Positions 28,374-40,741 are shown, counted from the stretch's first letter. The stretch is 64,000 nucleotides of DNA from Planococcus antarcticus DSM 14505 (GCF_001687565.2 NZ_CP016534.2:1554501-1618500); one strand, 5' to 3'. Notes: generated by a model from the letters alone, not told the origin. Numbers and translations are program-made.

Positions 28374-29390
28374 ATGATTACTTCCGTGTGGAAATCCATA
28401 CGCAGCGGACAAATAGACCCTGTTTATCTCATCGTGGGAACAGAAAGCTATTTTATCGAAAAAACCTTGGACTTGTTAAAAAATAAATTGACGGACGGCG
28501 GTGAATTGGAGCTGACTTTTTTTGATTTGGATGAAGTGCCGATCGAGCATGTTATCGATGAAGCAGACACAATTCCTTTTTTTAGCGACCGCAAGTTGAT
28601 CATTGCCCGGAATGCTTCGTTTCTAAAAGCAGCGGAACGCGGCAAAGAAAAAATCAACCATGACTTGAAGGCATTAGAAGCTTGGCTGGAAAATCCACCA
28701 GTAAGCTCTGTGACGGTTTTCGTGGCGCCTTATGAAAAATTAGATGAACGAAAAAAAGTGACCAAGTTAATAAAGCAACATACCGTACTGGTAGAAGCTA
28801 AATCACTTCAGACGAACGACCTGGAAAGCTGGCTGATGCATGAAGCGAAGAGTTTTGGCAAAGGCATCGACTTGAAAGCAGCTCAGCGACTAATGGAGAT
28901 GGCGGGCACTAATTTGACGCTGCTGTCTTCAGAAATTGAGAAGATGTCTTTGTATCTTGGGGCAGTTGAAGGCGATATCACTGCGGAGCTGGTCGAGCAG
29001 ATGACGGCACGGACACTCGAACAAGATGCTTTCAAAATGCTGCAGTCGTATCTTGAAGGCGATGTTAGCGGAGCGCTCAGCGTCTATTACGATTTGTTGC
29101 GTCAAAAAGAAGAGCCGGTAGCGTTGACGGCTTTGTTGGCGTCGCAAATCCGTTTTATGATCCAAGTATATTATTTGCAGAAAAAAGGCTATCATGCGCA
29201 ACAGATTTCCAAGCAATTGAAAGCCCATCCGTACCGCGTCAAGCTGCTAGTAGAAAAGCGTCAACAGATTTCTGAAAAACGGCTGTTGCAGGTACTCGGT
29301 GATTTGGCAGACATTGATCTGCAGTTGAAAACTCTCAGCAGCAACCGCGATCGCATCCTTGAGTTTTTCCTGATGAAGCGAGGCGGATAA
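28374..29390 (+). CDS. holA: DNA polymerase III delta subunit
   Basis: A 338-aa AAA+-like clamp-loader subunit (YqeN). VYLIVGTESYFIEKTLDLL is the degenerate P-loop region. Delta does not hydrolyse ATP; it opens the sliding clamp. TIPFFSDRKLIIARNASFL and LTLLSSEIEKMSLY are family motifs. The start has GGGGAGG upstream. It has its own terminator and stands opposite rpsT. Confidence 0.93.
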   Translation: MITSVWKSIRSGQIDPVYLIVGTESYFIEKTLDLLKNKLTDGGELELTFFDLDEVPIEHVIDEADTIPFFSDRKLIIARNASFLKAAERGKEKINHDLKALEAWLENPPVSSVTVFVAPYEKLDERKKVTKLIKQHTVLVEAKSLQTNDLESWLMHEAKSFGKGIDLKAAQRLMEMAGTNLTLLSSEIEKMSLYLGAVEGDITAELVEQMTARTLEQDAFKMLQSYLEGDVSGALSVYYDLLRQKEEPVALTALLASQIRFMIQVYYLQKKGYHAQQISKQLKAHPYRVKLLVEKRQQISEKRLLQVLGDLADIDLQLKTLSSNRDRILEFFLMKRGG

Positions 29391-29410
29391 GCTCAGCGTT
29401 AAAAATGGAC

Positions 29411-29450
29411 AAAAAAAGCCGGCTCCCTTTAGAGGAACCGGCTTTTTAAA
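29411..29450. terminator. Bidirectional terminator between holA and rpsT
   Basis: AAAAAAAGCCGGCTCC / GGAACCGGCTTTTT hairpin between convergent genes. Confidence 0.88.
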
Positions 29451-29454
29451 GGTT

Positions 29455-29703
29455 TTACGCTTGTTTCATCAAGCGAGCTTTTTTACGAGCTGCAGTGTTT
29501 TTATGGATCAAGCCTTTAGAAGCCGCTTTTTCCACCTGTTTAATCGCCGCTTTTACAGTATCGCTAGCGTTATCGTCTTTGTTAGTCAAAGCTGTTTCAG
29601 CTTTCTTAATAGAAGAACGCATTGCTGATTTCACATGTGAGTTTTGAGCGTTTTTAGTGTCGTTCGTACGCACACGTTTGATTGCAGATTTAATGTTTGG
29701 CAT
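29455..29703 (-). CDS. rpsT: 30S ribosomal protein bS20
   Basis: An 82-aa basic protein starting PNIKSAIKRVRTND and ending NTAARKKARLMKQA, typical of bS20. ATG at 29703 follows AGGAGGTG by six bases; an ATG three codons upstream is rejected. In B. subtilis gpr and spoIIP lie between rpsT and lepA; here the two genes are only about 215 bp apart and divergent. Confidence 0.96.
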   Translation of the reverse strand: MPNIKSAIKRVRTNDTKNAQNSHVKSAMRSSIKKAETALTNKDDNASDTVKAAIKQVEKAASKGLIHKNTAARKKARLMKQA

Positions 29704-29860
29704 ATCTTTCACCTCCTAGACAATATGAAAGAGAGGAAATCATCCCAACTCTTTAATGTCTCTATACAACATGAGTTATTTTATCAAATCGACGAAAGGA
29801 ATGCAATAGTTACGTGCAAAGAAGTTTCCCTTGACAGTCAGATGATTTCAAGAGCTTCCA

Positions 29861-29889
29861 TTGCTCAATGCGTGCTGTACTGCTATAAT
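29861..29889 (+). promoter_or_regulatory. Sigma-A promoter of lepA
   Basis: TTGCTC (29861-29866), 17-bp spacer, TATAAT (29884-29889), 29 bp before the lepA start. Confidence 0.75.
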
Positions 29890-29918
29890 TCATAGTAGTT
29901 TATATAGGAGTGAAGAGA

Positions 29919-31748
29919 ATGAATAATGAGGAAAGATTATCCCGACAAAGCAAAATCCGCAACTTCTCGATTATTGCGCACATTGATCATGGCAAGTCTA
30001 CGCTTGCAGACCGAATTCTAGAAAAAACGGAAGCGTTGACTTCCCGAGAAATGAAAGCACAGTCACTGGATTCCATGGATCTCGAACGGGAACGTGGCAT
30101 TACCATTAAATTGAATGCCGTCCAGCTCAATTATAAAGCTAAAGACGGAGAAATTTATATTATGCATTTGATCGACACACCAGGACATGTCGACTTCACT
30201 TATGAGGTATCGCGGAGCCTAGCCGCCTGTGAGGGAGCTGTATTGGTTGTCGATGCGGCTCAGGGAATTGAAGCCCAGACATTGGCGAACGTCTACCTGG
30301 CATTGGATAACGACTTGGAGATCCTGCCAGTCATCAATAAAATCGATTTGCCTGCCGCTGACCCAGAACGTGTTCGCCAGGAAATTGAAGAAGTGATCGG
30401 CTTAGATGCTTCTGAAGCCGTTTTGGCGTCAGCAAAAGCTGGAATCGGCATCGAAGAGATTCTTGAACAAATCGTCGAAAAAGTTCCTGCGCCAACCGGT
30501 GATCCGAGTGCACCATTGAAGGCCTTGATTTTTGATTCTCTCTACGATCCTTACCGCGGCATTGTAGCGTATATCCGGATTGTCGAGGGAACGGTGAAAC
30601 CTGGCGATCGCATCAAAATGATGGCTTCCGGAAAAGAGTTTGAAGTCATAGAATCAGGTGTTTTCACCCCTCATGCGACACTGCGCGATGAATTGACTGT
30701 TGGAGACGTTGGCTTTTTGACTGCAGGCATTAAAAATGTCGGTGATTCGACTGTTGGCGATACCATAACGCTTGCCAATAATCCAGCAGTTAAAGCATTG
30801 CCCGGCTATCGTCGATTAAATCCCATGGTTTACTGTGGCATGTACCCAATCGATACATCGAAATACAACGATTTGCGCGACGCGTTGGAGAAATTGGAAT
30901 TGAACGATGCAGCACTTCAGTTTGAACCTGAATCTTCCCAGGCGCTTGGCTTTGGCTACCGTTGCGGTTTCCTTGGCCTGTTGCACATGGAAATTATCCA
31001 GGAACGCATTGAGCGTGAATTTAGCATCGATTTGATCACCACGGCGCCAAGTGTAATTTATGACGTCCACATGACAGATGGGGAAATCCTGAAAATCGAC
31101 AACCCTGCCATGATGCCCGATGCACAGAAAATCCAGATGGTCGAAGAGCCTTACGTCAAAGCGACTGTCATGGTACCCAATGATTACGTCGGTGCGGTCA
31201 TGGAAATCTGCCAACGCAAACGCGGCAATTTCCTGACGATGGATTATGTCGATGACAGCCGTGTCAGCATTATCTATGAGCTGCCTCTGGCTGAAATCGT
31301 CTACGATTTCTTCGATCAATTAAAGTCTGGCACGAAAGGCTATGCTTCATTTGATTACGAACTGATCGGCTACAAGGAATCCAAACTCGTCAAGATGGAT
31401 ATCCTCTTAAACACCGAGCAGGTGGATGCACTGAGCTTTATCGTCCACCGCGACTTTGCCTATGAACGCGGCAAAGTCATCGTTGATAAATTGAAGAACT
31501 TGATTCCGCGCCAGCAGTTCGAAGTGCCGATTCAAGCAGCTATCGGTCAGAAAATTGTCGCGCGACAGACCATTAGTGCTATGCGTAAAAACGTTCTTGC
31601 GAAATGTTACGGAGGAGATATTTCCCGTAAGCGGAAACTTCTCGACAAGCAAAAAGAAGGTAAAAAGCGTATGAAACAAGTTGGATCTGTGGAAGTTCCA
31701 CAAGAAGCATTTATGGCAATCCTAAAAATGGATGACCAATCAAAATAA
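29919..31748 (+). CDS. lepA: Elongation factor 4 (LepA)
   Basis: A 609-aa translational GTPase that acts on the ribosome (back-translocation or assembly roles have been proposed). G1 is AHIDHGKST, followed by [16 protein letters not shown] and NKIDLPAA. LepA-specific C-terminal residues [19 protein letters not shown] are present. ATG at 29919 is preferred over GTG at 29910 because of AGGAG nine bases upstream. A terminator separates it from hemW, although 62 bp is short enough for read-through. Confidence 0.96.
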   Translation: MNNEERLSRQSKIRNFSIIAHIDHGKSTLADRILEKTEALTSREMKAQSLDSMDLERERGITIKLNAVQLNYKAKDGEIYIMHLIDTPGHVDFTYEVSRSLAACEGAVLVVDAAQGIEAQTLANVYLALDNDLEILPVINKIDLPAADPERVRQEIEEVIGLDASEAVLASAKAGIGIEEILEQIVEKVPAPTGDPSAPLKALIFDSLYDPYRGIVAYIRIVEGTVKPGDRIKMMASGKEFEVIESGVFTPHATLRDELTVGDVGFLTAGIKNVGDSTVGDTITLANNPAVKALPGYRRLNPMVYCGMYPIDTSKYNDLRDALEKLELNDAALQFEPESSQALGFGYRCGFLGLLHMEIIQERIEREFSIDLITTAPSVIYDVHMTDGEILKIDNPAMMPDAQKIQMVEEPYVKATVMVPNDYVGAVMEICQRKRGNFLTMDYVDDSRVSIIYELPLAEIVYDFFDQLKSGTKGYASFDYELIGYKESKLVKMDILLNTEQVDALSFIVHRDFAYERGKVIVDKLKNLIPRQQFEVPIQAAIGQKIVARQTISAMRKNVLAKCYGGDISRKRKLLDKQKEGKKRMKQVGSVEVPQEAFMAILKMDDQSK

Positions 31749-31754
31749 AACGAA

Positions 31755-31790
31755 AAAAAGGAGGCGGGGAATTTTCAGCCTCCTTTTGTT
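31755..31790 (+). terminator. Terminator of lepA
   Basis: Stem AAAGGAGGC / GCCTCCTTT with a 12-nt loop, then TTGTT; the T run is modest. Confidence 0.7.
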
Positions 31791-31810
31791 ATTAGAAAAG
31801 AGGAAATAAA

Positions 31811-32950
31811 ATGGTAAAAGGATTGTACATCCATATTCCATTCTGTCACCAAATTTGTTTTTACTGTGATTTCAATAAAGTTTATTTCAAAGACCAGCCT
31901 GTGGATGCTTACATCGATTCAGTGGGCAAAGAACTGGCGTTATGGAAACAACAAGGCGCGCTCGATAAACCACTCGAGACGATTTTCTTAGGTGGAGGAA
32001 CGCCAACATCGTTGACACCTGCTCAATTGGAAAGACTGTTGTCCCATATTCATCGTTACGTGCCAATGGTAGCTGGTTTGGAATGGACATCAGAAGCCAA
32101 TCCGGACGAATTGACCAAAGATAAAATACAAGTGCTGTATGACGGGGGCGTTAATCGTTTAAGCATGGGCGTTCAGTCCTTTGACGAGGATTTGCTGAAG
32201 CGCCTTGGTCGAACCCACAGCAATTCAGACGTTAAGCGTGCGGTTGATTCAGCCCGTTCGGTCGGTTTTGAAAACCTGAGTTTTGATCTAATGTACGGAT
32301 TGCCGGGACAAAGCATGCATCAATGGGATGATACCCTTGAGCGAGCATTTGCCTTCGATTTGCCGCATTTCTCAGCTTATTCTTTGATTATCGAACCGAA
32401 AACAGTTTTCTATAATTTGATGACAAAAGGCAAGCTCAATACTGTGACGGAAGACCTGGAAGCCGATATGTACGAAAAACTGATGAATGAGATGGACAAA
32501 AGAGGTTTGAAGCAATATGAAATTTCCAATTTCGCTCGTCCAGGCCATGAATCTCACCATAACCTATTGTATTGGGACAACGTTGAATATATCGGCGTCG
32601 GAGCTGGGGCGCATGGTTATGTAGACGGCGTCCGTTATTCGAATGCCGGTCCACTGAAAAAATACATGGCGCCATTAGATGCAGGCGAACGACCTATCCT
32701 CAACACGCACGAAGTGCCGGTTCATGAAAAAATGGAAGAGGAACTGTTTTTGGGGCTACGGAAAACATCTGGCGTGTCATTGCTTCATTTCCAACAAAAA
32801 TTCCGAAAACCGATACAGGACGTGTACGGCACTATATTGGAGAAAGAAATTACTAAAGAAAATCTTGAGATTTCGGGCGGTTTTGTTCGGTTGACCAGAA
32901 AAGGCCGGTTTGTCGGCAATGAGGTTTTTGAACAATTTCTATTAGCATAA
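31811..32950 (+). CDS. hemW: Heme chaperone HemW (radical SAM)
   Basis: A 379-aa radical-SAM protein of the HemN-like family. The cluster motif CHQICFYC at residues 12-19 is Cx3Cx2C. GGGTPTSL and the C-terminal HemN domain (LGLRKTSGVS) are present. HemW lacks the extra cysteine of true coproporphyrinogen dehydrogenases and is thought to deliver heme to membrane proteins. It is the gene yqeR in B. subtilis, in the same place between lepA and hrcA. GAGG lies seven bases before the ATG. Confidence 0.93.
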   Translation: MVKGLYIHIPFCHQICFYCDFNKVYFKDQPVDAYIDSVGKELALWKQQGALDKPLETIFLGGGTPTSLTPAQLERLLSHIHRYVPMVAGLEWTSEANPDELTKDKIQVLYDGGVNRLSMGVQSFDEDLLKRLGRTHSNSDVKRAVDSARSVGFENLSFDLMYGLPGQSMHQWDDTLERAFAFDLPHFSAYSLIIEPKTVFYNLMTKGKLNTVTEDLEADMYEKLMNEMDKRGLKQYEISNFARPGHESHHNLLYWDNVEYIGVGAGAHGYVDGVRYSNAGPLKKYMAPLDAGERPILNTHEVPVHEKMEEELFLGLRKTSGVSLLHFQQKFRKPIQDVYGTILEKEITKENLEISGGFVRLTRKGRFVGNEVFEQFLLA

Positions 32951-32960
32951 AGCACTTGCG

Positions 32961-32989
32961 TTGACATGAACGATTTTATTTGTTAATTT
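32961..32989 (+). promoter_or_regulatory. Sigma-A promoter of the hrcA operon
   Basis: TTGACA (32961-32966), 17-bp spacer, TAATTT (32984-32989), directly upstream of the CIRCE element. Confidence 0.85.
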
Positions 32990-32999
32990 TAATGGAGTA

Positions 33000-33026
33000 T
33001 TAGCACTCGGGTACTTAGAGTGCTAA
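33000..33026 (+). promoter_or_regulatory. CIRCE operator (HrcA binding site)
   Basis: Perfect TTAGCACTC - 9 bp - GAGTGCTAA inverted repeat, the full CIRCE consensus, between promoter and hrcA. HrcA bound here represses the chaperone operon until heat stress. Confidence 0.97.
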
Positions 33027-33040
33027 CAGAGGTGATGATC

Positions 33041-34075
33041 ATGTTAACAGAACGGCAACTGCTCATCTTAAAGGTGACAGTAGATGATTATATTCAATCA
33101 GCTCAGCCGGTAGGATCGAACCAACTCTCCAAAAAAGCCGGAATTCCTTTTAGTCCGGCGACCATCCGCAACGAAATGGCGGACTTGGAAGGCATGGGCT
33201 TTCTGGAAAAAACGCATACGTCTTCTGGACGCATCCCTTCTGAGAAGGGATACCGCTATTATGTCGACCACCTGCTAACGCCAAGGCCGCTGCCGCAACA
33301 GGACATTGTGCGGCTGCGCTCCGTTTTCGAAGAAAAATTGACAGAGACAGAGCAAGTTATCAAACGCTCTGCGATGATTCTTTCGGAGCTGACCAATTAC
33401 ACATCCATTTTACTGGGTCCTGATGTGCGCAGGCATATCGTTAAGAAATTGTCGATTGTTCCCTTGGCGCAAGATACTGCGGTTGCGATTATCATAACCG
33501 ACTCAGGACACGTGGAAAATCGCGTATTTTCCATTCCGCCGGGGCTCAATCCATCGGATATTGAAAAAATGGCCAATATCCTTAATGAACGGCTTGTTGG
33601 TGTGTCACTGAACAATTTGCATCTGCGTCTGGAACAAGAAACATTGACGATTTTGAAACAGCATGTCGAACGTTACGGTGAACTATTCCATACGTTCAGA
33701 CAAGCAGTTTTATTGCCGCATGACGATGAAAACATTTATTACGGCGGCAAGCTAAACATCCTGAAGCAACCGGATTTTCACGATCTACAGAAAATCAGGG
33801 ATTTGATGGATGTTATGGAGGAAACCAAGCATATTCCGATGATCCTGCCCGTGGGAAGTCAAGGCCTCCACATACGTATTGGCTCGGAAAACGAGCTGAC
33901 GGCCATGGAAGATTGCAGTGTCATCACGGTGTCGTATAATATCGGAGAAGAACAGACGGGGTCTATCGCCATAATCGGTCCGAAACGGATGGATTATAAA
34001 CGCATCGTTTCCATATTGGATCTGTTGAGCGGTGATTTGTCGAAAGAGCTGACCCGTATGTTTAAAGGAACGTGA
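33041..34075 (+). CDS. hrcA: Heat-inducible transcription repressor HrcA
   Basis: A 344-aa repressor with an N-terminal winged helix (LTERQLLILKVTVDDYI, SPATIRNEMADLEGMGFL) and a GAF-like dimer domain. It binds CIRCE, which lies 15 bp upstream of its own start, so it is autoregulated. ATG at 33041 has GAGGTG at 7-nt spacing; the seven-codon longer frame is rejected because it would begin inside CIRCE. The stop overlaps a GTG, but grpE more likely begins at 34093. Confidence 0.96.
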   Translation: MLTERQLLILKVTVDDYIQSAQPVGSNQLSKKAGIPFSPATIRNEMADLEGMGFLEKTHTSSGRIPSEKGYRYYVDHLLTPRPLPQQDIVRLRSVFEEKLTETEQVIKRSAMILSELTNYTSILLGPDVRRHIVKKLSIVPLAQDTAVAIIITDSGHVENRVFSIPPGLNPSDIEKMANILNERLVGVSLNNLHLRLEQETLTILKQHVERYGELFHTFRQAVLLPHDDENIYYGGKLNILKQPDFHDLQKIRDLMDVMEETKHIPMILPVGSQGLHIRIGSENELTAMEDCSVITVSYNIGEEQTGSIAIIGPKRMDYKRIVSILDLLSGDLSKELTRMFKGT

Positions 34076-34092
34076 ACAAAGGAGGAACAGAT

Positions 34093-34698
34093 TTGGCTAA
34101 AAAAAACGAACCACTAAAAACAGACGAACATGGAGCACCTGAAGATATTGAAGTGAAAGAGCCGGTTCCGGAAACGGAAGAGCAGGTGGAATTCGCGGAT
34201 ACAGAAACACCAGAAGCTGATCTTTTCGGTGCACAAGAGCAGGAAACTGTGGATGAAGCTGGAGAACTTCGCAAGCAGTTAGAAGCTGAACAGAACAAAT
34301 ATTTGCGCCTTCTGGCTGATTATGATAATTTCAAACGGCGTACTCAAAAAGACAAAGAACTTGCTAATCAATTCCGTTCGCAATCCTTGCTGTCGGATAT
34401 TCTACCGGTACTGGACAATTTCGAGCGTGCATTATCGCTTGAAACGAACAGTGAAGAATCGGCTTCCTTGTTGAAAGGCGTCGAAATGGTGCAAAAATCA
34501 TTGACCGAAGCAGTCAGCCGTGAAGGCCTAGAAGAAATAAAAGCAGTCGGCGAACCATTCGACCCGAATTTCCATCAAGCGGTCATGCAGGAGAAAGATG
34601 AATCTGCTGAACCGGGAACTGTCTTACAGGAATTGCAAAAAGGCTATGTTCTAAAAGGACGGGTTCTTCGTCCAGCAATGGTAAAAGTAAACGAATAA
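34093..34698 (+). CDS. grpE: Nucleotide exchange factor GrpE
   Basis: A ~201-aa DnaK co-chaperone. A long acidic N-terminal tail leads to the coiled coil (LRKQLEAEQNKYLRLLADYDNFKRR) and the beta domain ending VLKGRVLRPAMVKV. It exchanges ADP for ATP on DnaK. TTG at 34093 sits seven bases after AAAGGAGG, a very strong site; GTG at 34072 overlapping the hrcA stop is in frame but would place the site inside the gene. Confidence 0.94.
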   Translation: MAKKNEPLKTDEHGAPEDIEVKEPVPETEEQVEFADTETPEADLFGAQEQETVDEAGELRKQLEAEQNKYLRLLADYDNFKRRTQKDKELANQFRSQSLLSDILPVLDNFERALSLETNSEESASLLKGVEMVQKSLTEAVSREGLEEIKAVGEPFDPNFHQAVMQEKDESAEPGTVLQELQKGYVLKGRVLRPAMVKVNE

Positions 34699-34702
34699 AT
34701 AA

Positions 34703-36556
<1,854 letters not shown>

Positions 36557-36570
36557 GACCTTGAAAAGTC

Positions 36571-36600
36571 AAAGCAAAGCAACATGCTTTGGCTTTTTCA
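36571..36600 (+). terminator. Terminator after dnaK
   Basis: AAAGCAAAGC / GCTTTGGCTTT hairpin with one mismatch and a T run. It probably gives partial termination within the operon. Confidence 0.65.
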
Positions 36601-36606
36601 ATGTCT

Positions 36607-36635
36607 TTGCAACAGCGATTTAAACCGTGTACAAT
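36607..36635 (+). promoter_or_regulatory. Internal sigma-A promoter of dnaJ
   Basis: TTGCAA (36607-36612), 17-bp spacer, TACAAT (36630-36635), 30 bp before the dnaJ start. Confidence 0.7.
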
Positions 36636-36665
36636 TACAATTGATTGTTAGAGGGAGAGTGACTT

Positions 36666-37775
36666 ATGAATAAACGAGATTACTACGAAGTATTAGGCCT
36701 ATCCAAGTCTGCTTCTAAAGAAGAAATTAAAAAAGCTTACCGGACCTTATCAAAAAAATTCCATCCGGATATCAATAAAGAGGCCGATGCTAGTGAAAAG
36801 TTTCAGGAAGTAAAAGATGCATATGAAGTATTAAGTGATGAACAGAAGCGGGCGCAATACGATCAGTTTGGCCATCAGGATCCGAACCAAGGCGGTGGTG
36901 GTGGAGCGGATGGTTTCGGTTTCGATGATATCTTCAGCACTTTCTTTGGCGGTGGTTCGAGACGGCGCGACCCGAACGCTCCACGTAAAGGCGATGATTT
37001 GCAGTATTCCATGACCATCGATTTCATGGATGCCGTGTTCGGCAAGGAATCGGAAGTTGAGATTCCAAAAGACGAAACATGCGGTACTTGTGACGGTTCC
37101 GGCGCTAAGCCTGGAACGAAGAAAAAAACATGTCCATATTGTGACGGTTCCGGTCAGATGAATGTGACACAGGACACGCCTTTCGGCCGAATGGTCAATC
37201 GCCGTGCCTGCCAGCATTGTGAAGGAACCGGCCAAATCATTGAAGAGAAATGCACAACCTGTCGCGGCGCAGGAAAAGTCCGTAAAGTCAATAAAATCAA
37301 AGTCACGATTCCAGCCGGTGTCGATGATGGCCAACAATTGCGTGTTACGGGCCAAGGCGCAGCGGGCGTCAACGGAGGCCCTTCAGGGGATCTGTACGTG
37401 GTATTCCGCGTCAGACCGCATAAACAGTTCCAGCGCGAAGGCGACGATATCTATTTGGATATCTCCATTACCTATCCGCAGGCGGCATTAGGCGACGAAA
37501 TCGAAGTGCCGACCATTTCTGGAAAAGTCAAATTGAAAATTCCAGCAGGTACGCAAAGTGGAGCGCGTTTCCGCCTCAGAGGCAAAGGCGTTAAAAACGT
37601 TCATGGCTATGGTACAGGTGACCAGCATATTATTGTCAACATAAAAACGCAGACAAAACTCAGCGAGAAACAGAGACAGTTATTACGTGAATTTGCTGAA
37701 ATCAGCGGAGATATTCCGGAAGAACACAGCAGCTCTCTTTTTGAAAAAATCAGACGCACAATCAAAGGCGACTGA
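36666..37775 (+). CDS. dnaJ: Chaperone protein DnaJ (Hsp40)
   Basis: A 369-aa type I J-protein. The J domain has the HPD triad (KKFHPDINK). It is followed by a Gly/Phe-rich linker, four CxxCxGxG zinc repeats ([32 protein letters not shown]) and the substrate-binding beta domains. It delivers clients to DnaK and stimulates its ATPase. GAGGGAG precedes the ATG. Its own promoter suggests dnaJ-prmA-rsmE can be made apart from the CIRCE-controlled genes. Confidence 0.97.
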   Translation: MNKRDYYEVLGLSKSASKEEIKKAYRTLSKKFHPDINKEADASEKFQEVKDAYEVLSDEQKRAQYDQFGHQDPNQGGGGGADGFGFDDIFSTFFGGGSRRRDPNAPRKGDDLQYSMTIDFMDAVFGKESEVEIPKDETCGTCDGSGAKPGTKKKTCPYCDGSGQMNVTQDTPFGRMVNRRACQHCEGTGQIIEEKCTTCRGAGKVRKVNKIKVTIPAGVDDGQQLRVTGQGAAGVNGGPSGDLYVVFRVRPHKQFQREGDDIYLDISITYPQAALGDEIEVPTISGKVKLKIPAGTQSGARFRLRGKGVKNVHGYGTGDQHIIVNIKTQTKLSEKQRQLLREFAEISGDIPEEHSSSLFEKIRRTIKGD

Positions 37776-37903
37776 TTCGGGCTAGAACCGGCGGAGAACT
37801 CGTTTTTCATTGACAGCTAAAGTAATTCAATTTTACAAACAGAAGACTCTTGCGAAAGCGGGGGTCTTGCTGATTGTCAGAGCGGAAAAGGAGCTGGGCA
37901 AAA

Positions 37904-38845
37904 TTGAAATGGTCAGAACTTTCGATTCATACGACAAATGAAGCAATTGAAGCGGTTTCCAATATTATGCATGAAGCAGGAGCAAGCGGGGTTGTTATTG
38001 AGGATTCAGAAGATTTGACAAAAGCAAGAGAAGATCGCTTTGGTGAAATTTATTCGTTGGATCCGGAAGATTTTCCAGTGGATGGCGTTATTCTAAAAGC
38101 CTATCTTCCTGTTAACAGCTTTCTGGGAGAAACGGTTGAGGCTATTAAGTTGGCAATCAATAACCTGGTCGCATTCGACATCAACCTAGGCAAAAACGAA
38201 GTAACGGTTAGCGAAGTAAATGAAGAAGAGTGGGCGACAGCCTGGAAAAAATATTATCATCCAGTGAAAATCTCTAAACGCTTTACAATTGTTCCTACTT
38301 GGGAAACTTATAATCCGGTCTCAAGCGATGAATTGATCATCGAGTTGGACCCAGGAATGGCTTTCGGGACTGGAACTCATCCGACCACCGTCATGAGCCT
38401 ACAGGCCTTGGAGAAGACGGTCCGTCCGAACGACCGAGTCATTGATATTGGTACAGGGTCAGGCGTGTTGGCCATTGGAGCGGCATTGCTGTCCGCCAAA
38501 AAAGTCTATGCACTTGATTTGGACGAAATTGCTGTAAGAGTAGCGAAAATCAACGTCAAATTAAACAAAGTCCAGGATATTGTCACGGTGGAAGAGGGCA
38601 ATCTGGTCGATAAAATTGATCAACCGGGTGATGTGGTTGTCGCCAATATTTTAGCAGAAGTCATCATGTCGTTTACAGATGACGCATACAATATCGTTAA
38701 ACCGGGCGGCCGCTACATCACTTCAGGCATCATCGCAGCGAAAAAGAATGATGTTAAAGCTGCGCTTGAAGCTTCCGGCTTTGCCATTGAAGACGTCATG
38801 ATGATGGAAGATTGGGTTACCATTATTTCGAAAAAACCTGAATAA
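37904..38845 (+). CDS. prmA: Ribosomal protein L11 methyltransferase
   Basis: A ~313-aa SAM-dependent enzyme that trimethylates uL11. The N-terminal substrate domain begins [13 protein letters not shown] as in the B. subtilis protein. [24 protein letters not shown] and [10 protein letters not shown] are the catalytic-domain motifs. TTG at 37904 is preferred because it gives this N-terminus and follows AAAGGAG; the frame open from 37874 has no family match. Confidence 0.94.
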   Translation: MKWSELSIHTTNEAIEAVSNIMHEAGASGVVIEDSEDLTKAREDRFGEIYSLDPEDFPVDGVILKAYLPVNSFLGETVEAIKLAINNLVAFDINLGKNEVTVSEVNEEEWATAWKKYYHPVKISKRFTIVPTWETYNPVSSDELIIELDPGMAFGTGTHPTTVMSLQALEKTVRPNDRVIDIGTGSGVLAIGAALLSAKKVYALDLDEIAVRVAKINVKLNKVQDIVTVEEGNLVDKIDQPGDVVVANILAEVIMSFTDDAYNIVKPGGRYITSGIIAAKKNDVKAALEASGFAIEDVMMMEDWVTIISKKPE

Positions 38846-38857
38846 CGAGGTGCCACG

Positions 38858-39595
38858 ATGCAACGATATTTCATAAAAGGCGAAATTCCTGAAAATCGAA
38901 TAGTGACGATAACCGGTGATGATGCGAAGCACATCGCCAAAGTTATGCGCCAAAAAGTTGGTGATTGCCTAGTCGCGGTCATGGAAGGTGAAGCCTACTT
39001 TTCTAAGATCCTGTCAGCCGATTTTGACGTTGAAGTTGAGCTTGGTGAAACATTGCAAGTTCAGGTGGAAATGCCAAAAAGAGTGACGATTGCGTGTGGA
39101 CTTCCAAAAGGTGACAAGCTTGATTTGATCACCCAAAAAGCCACAGAATTGGGAATGTATGCGCTGATGCCGTTTTCAGCAGAACGGTCCATCGTAAAAT
39201 GGGACAATTCTAAAAGTGAGAAAAAGGTTGAACGCCTTCAAAAGGTCGCCAAAGAAGCGGCTGAGCAATCCCATCGGACGCATGTCCCTCAAATCCACAG
39301 CATCCACAGTTTTAAGCAGTTGCTGAGCAAAGCCGAGTCGTATGACGCAGTCATTGTAGCTTATGAAGAAGAGGCACGACAAGGAGACAGAAAGCGGTTT
39401 GCTGAAATTTTAAAATCATTGTATGATAAGGATTCAGTCCTGATCGTTTTTGGTCCGGAAGGCGGCATTTCTGAAGCTGAAGTGGCCGCGCTGAAAAGCA
39501 TTAGAGCTATTTTTGCTTCTCTCGGTCCTCGGATCCTGCGGACAGAAACGGCACCTTTGTATGCACTGGCTGCTATTTCCTATGAATTTGAATAA
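38858..39595 (+). CDS. rsmE: 16S rRNA (uracil1498-N3)-methyltransferase
   Basis: A 245-aa SPOUT methyltransferase (YqeU). A PUA-like N-terminus (MQRYFIKGEIPEN) is followed by the knotted catalytic domain with GPEGGISEAEV and LGPRILRTETAPLYAL. It methylates U1498 of 16S rRNA in the 30S subunit. It starts 12 bp after prmA. In B. subtilis the tRNA methylthiotransferase mtaB follows; here deoC does. Confidence 0.95.
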   Translation: MQRYFIKGEIPENRIVTITGDDAKHIAKVMRQKVGDCLVAVMEGEAYFSKILSADFDVEVELGETLQVQVEMPKRVTIACGLPKGDKLDLITQKATELGMYALMPFSAERSIVKWDNSKSEKKVERLQKVAKEAAEQSHRTHVPQIHSIHSFKQLLSKAESYDAVIVAYEEEARQGDRKRFAEILKSLYDKDSVLIVFGPEGGISEAEVAALKSIRAIFASLGPRILRTETAPLYALAAISYEFE

Positions 39596-39718
39596 AGCTG
39601 AGAGCTTGTTTCTAAACTTGATCAAAAGTTCATGGCACTGAGTGGCAGCGGCATTTCCCGGGTTAGGGAAATTGCCTGATAAACAAAATGACTTTTTAAT
39701 AGAATGGAGATTTTAATC

Positions 39719-40387
39719 ATGACGAACATTGCATCATATATTGACCATACTTTATTGAAACCTGAGTCGACAGAAAGCCAGGTTGTTCAATTGTGCAAAG
39801 AAGCGGCTGAGTTTAAGTTTGCGTCTGTTTGTGTCAATCCGACCTGGGTTAAAACAGCAGCTGCTGAGCTAACGGACAGTGAAGTGAAGGTATGTACAGT
39901 TATCGGATTTCCACTTGGCGCTTCCACTCCTGAAACAAAAGCTTTTGAAACCACTGACGCCATTCTAAAAGGTGCCGGTGAAATTGACATGGTCCTGAAT
40001 GTTGGGGCATTGAAGAGCGGCAACACCGATCATGTGAAAAAAGATATTGAAGCAGTTGTCAACGCAGCAAAAGGCAAAGCCATTGTAAAAGTGATCATTG
40101 AAACTTGCCTGCTGACGGACGACGAAAAAGTCACTGCTTCACGCTTGTCGAAAGAAGCAGGAGCTGACTTTGTTAAAACTTCCACCGGCTTTTCAACTGG
40201 AGGAGCAACTATCGAAGACGTGAAACTAATGCGCCAGACAGTCGGTCCTGATTTGGGTGTCAAAGCTTCTGGTGGCGTTCGAAGCTTAGAAGATGTAGAA
40301 GCAATGATCGAGGCAGGAGCCACACGTATCGGTGCAAGTTCCGGCGTGAAAATTATGCAAGGACTAACTTCGGATTCTGATTATTAA
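39719..40387 (+). CDS. deoC: Deoxyribose-phosphate aldolase
   Basis: A 222-aa class I aldolase that splits deoxyribose-5-phosphate into glyceraldehyde-3-phosphate and acetaldehyde. The Schiff-base lysine lies in FVKTSTGF near residue 152. [11 protein letters not shown] and GVKASGGVR are typical. ATG at 39719 follows GGAG; five further in-frame codons upstream are not supported. The neighbours suggest no deoxynucleoside operon, though cdd lies about 8 kb away. Confidence 0.95.
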   Translation: MTNIASYIDHTLLKPESTESQVVQLCKEAAEFKFASVCVNPTWVKTAAAELTDSEVKVCTVIGFPLGASTPETKAFETTDAILKGAGEIDMVLNVGALKSGNTDHVKKDIEAVVNAAKGKAIVKVIIETCLLTDDEKVTASRLSKEAGADFVKTSTGFSTGGATIEDVKLMRQTVGPDLGVKASGGVRSLEDVEAMIEAGATRIGASSGVKIMQGLTSDSDY

Positions 40388-40390
40388 CTA

Positions 40391-40419
40391 TTGACCTTTC
40401 GCCGAGAATACGATATAAT
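40391..40419 (+). promoter_or_regulatory. Sigma-A promoter of rpsU
   Basis: TTGACC (40391-40396), 17-bp spacer, TATAAT (40414-40419), starting right after the deoC stop. Confidence 0.85.
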
Positions 40420-40482
40420 TTTTGAGTATATAACACTTGTTGTTCTTCGCTTCAACGTGTGTTCGGAGGGAGGGAAAAAGAG

Positions 40483-40656
40483 ATGTCAAAAACTACAGTT
40501 CGTAAAAACGAATCGATTGAAGATGCTCTTCGCCGCTTCAAACGCACTGTTTCTAAATCTGGAACAATGCAAGAGGTAAGAAAGCGCGAGTATTATGATA
40601 AGCCGAGCGTGAAACGTAAATTAAAATCAGAAGCTGCGCGTAAACGTAAATTTTAA
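40483..40656 (+). CDS. rpsU: 30S ribosomal protein bS21
   Basis: A 57-aa basic protein ([20 protein letters not shown] .. SEAARKRKF), the exact bS21 length. ATG at 40483 has GGAGGGAGG upstream; the eight-codon extension from 40459 runs through that site and is rejected. In B. subtilis yqeY follows; no yqeY is found here. Confidence 0.96.
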   Translation: MSKTTVRKNESIEDALRRFKRTVSKSGTMQEVRKREYYDKPSVKRKLKSEAARKRKF

Positions 40657-40709
40657 TTGACTTTAAGAAGCATAATGACTTTTAAAAAATATGAACGACC
40701 AGCCCAAAT

Positions 40710-40741
40710 CGTCAACGCGAACATCGTGTTGGCGGTTTTTC
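40710..40741 (+). terminator. Terminator of rpsU
   Basis: Stem CGTCAACGCG / CGTGTTGGCG with G-U pairs, then TTTTT. Confidence 0.75.

Noticed and set aside
40391..40579. 62-codon open frame overlapping rpsU
   Set aside because: It covers the rpsU promoter and the start of rpsU in another frame; a shadow.
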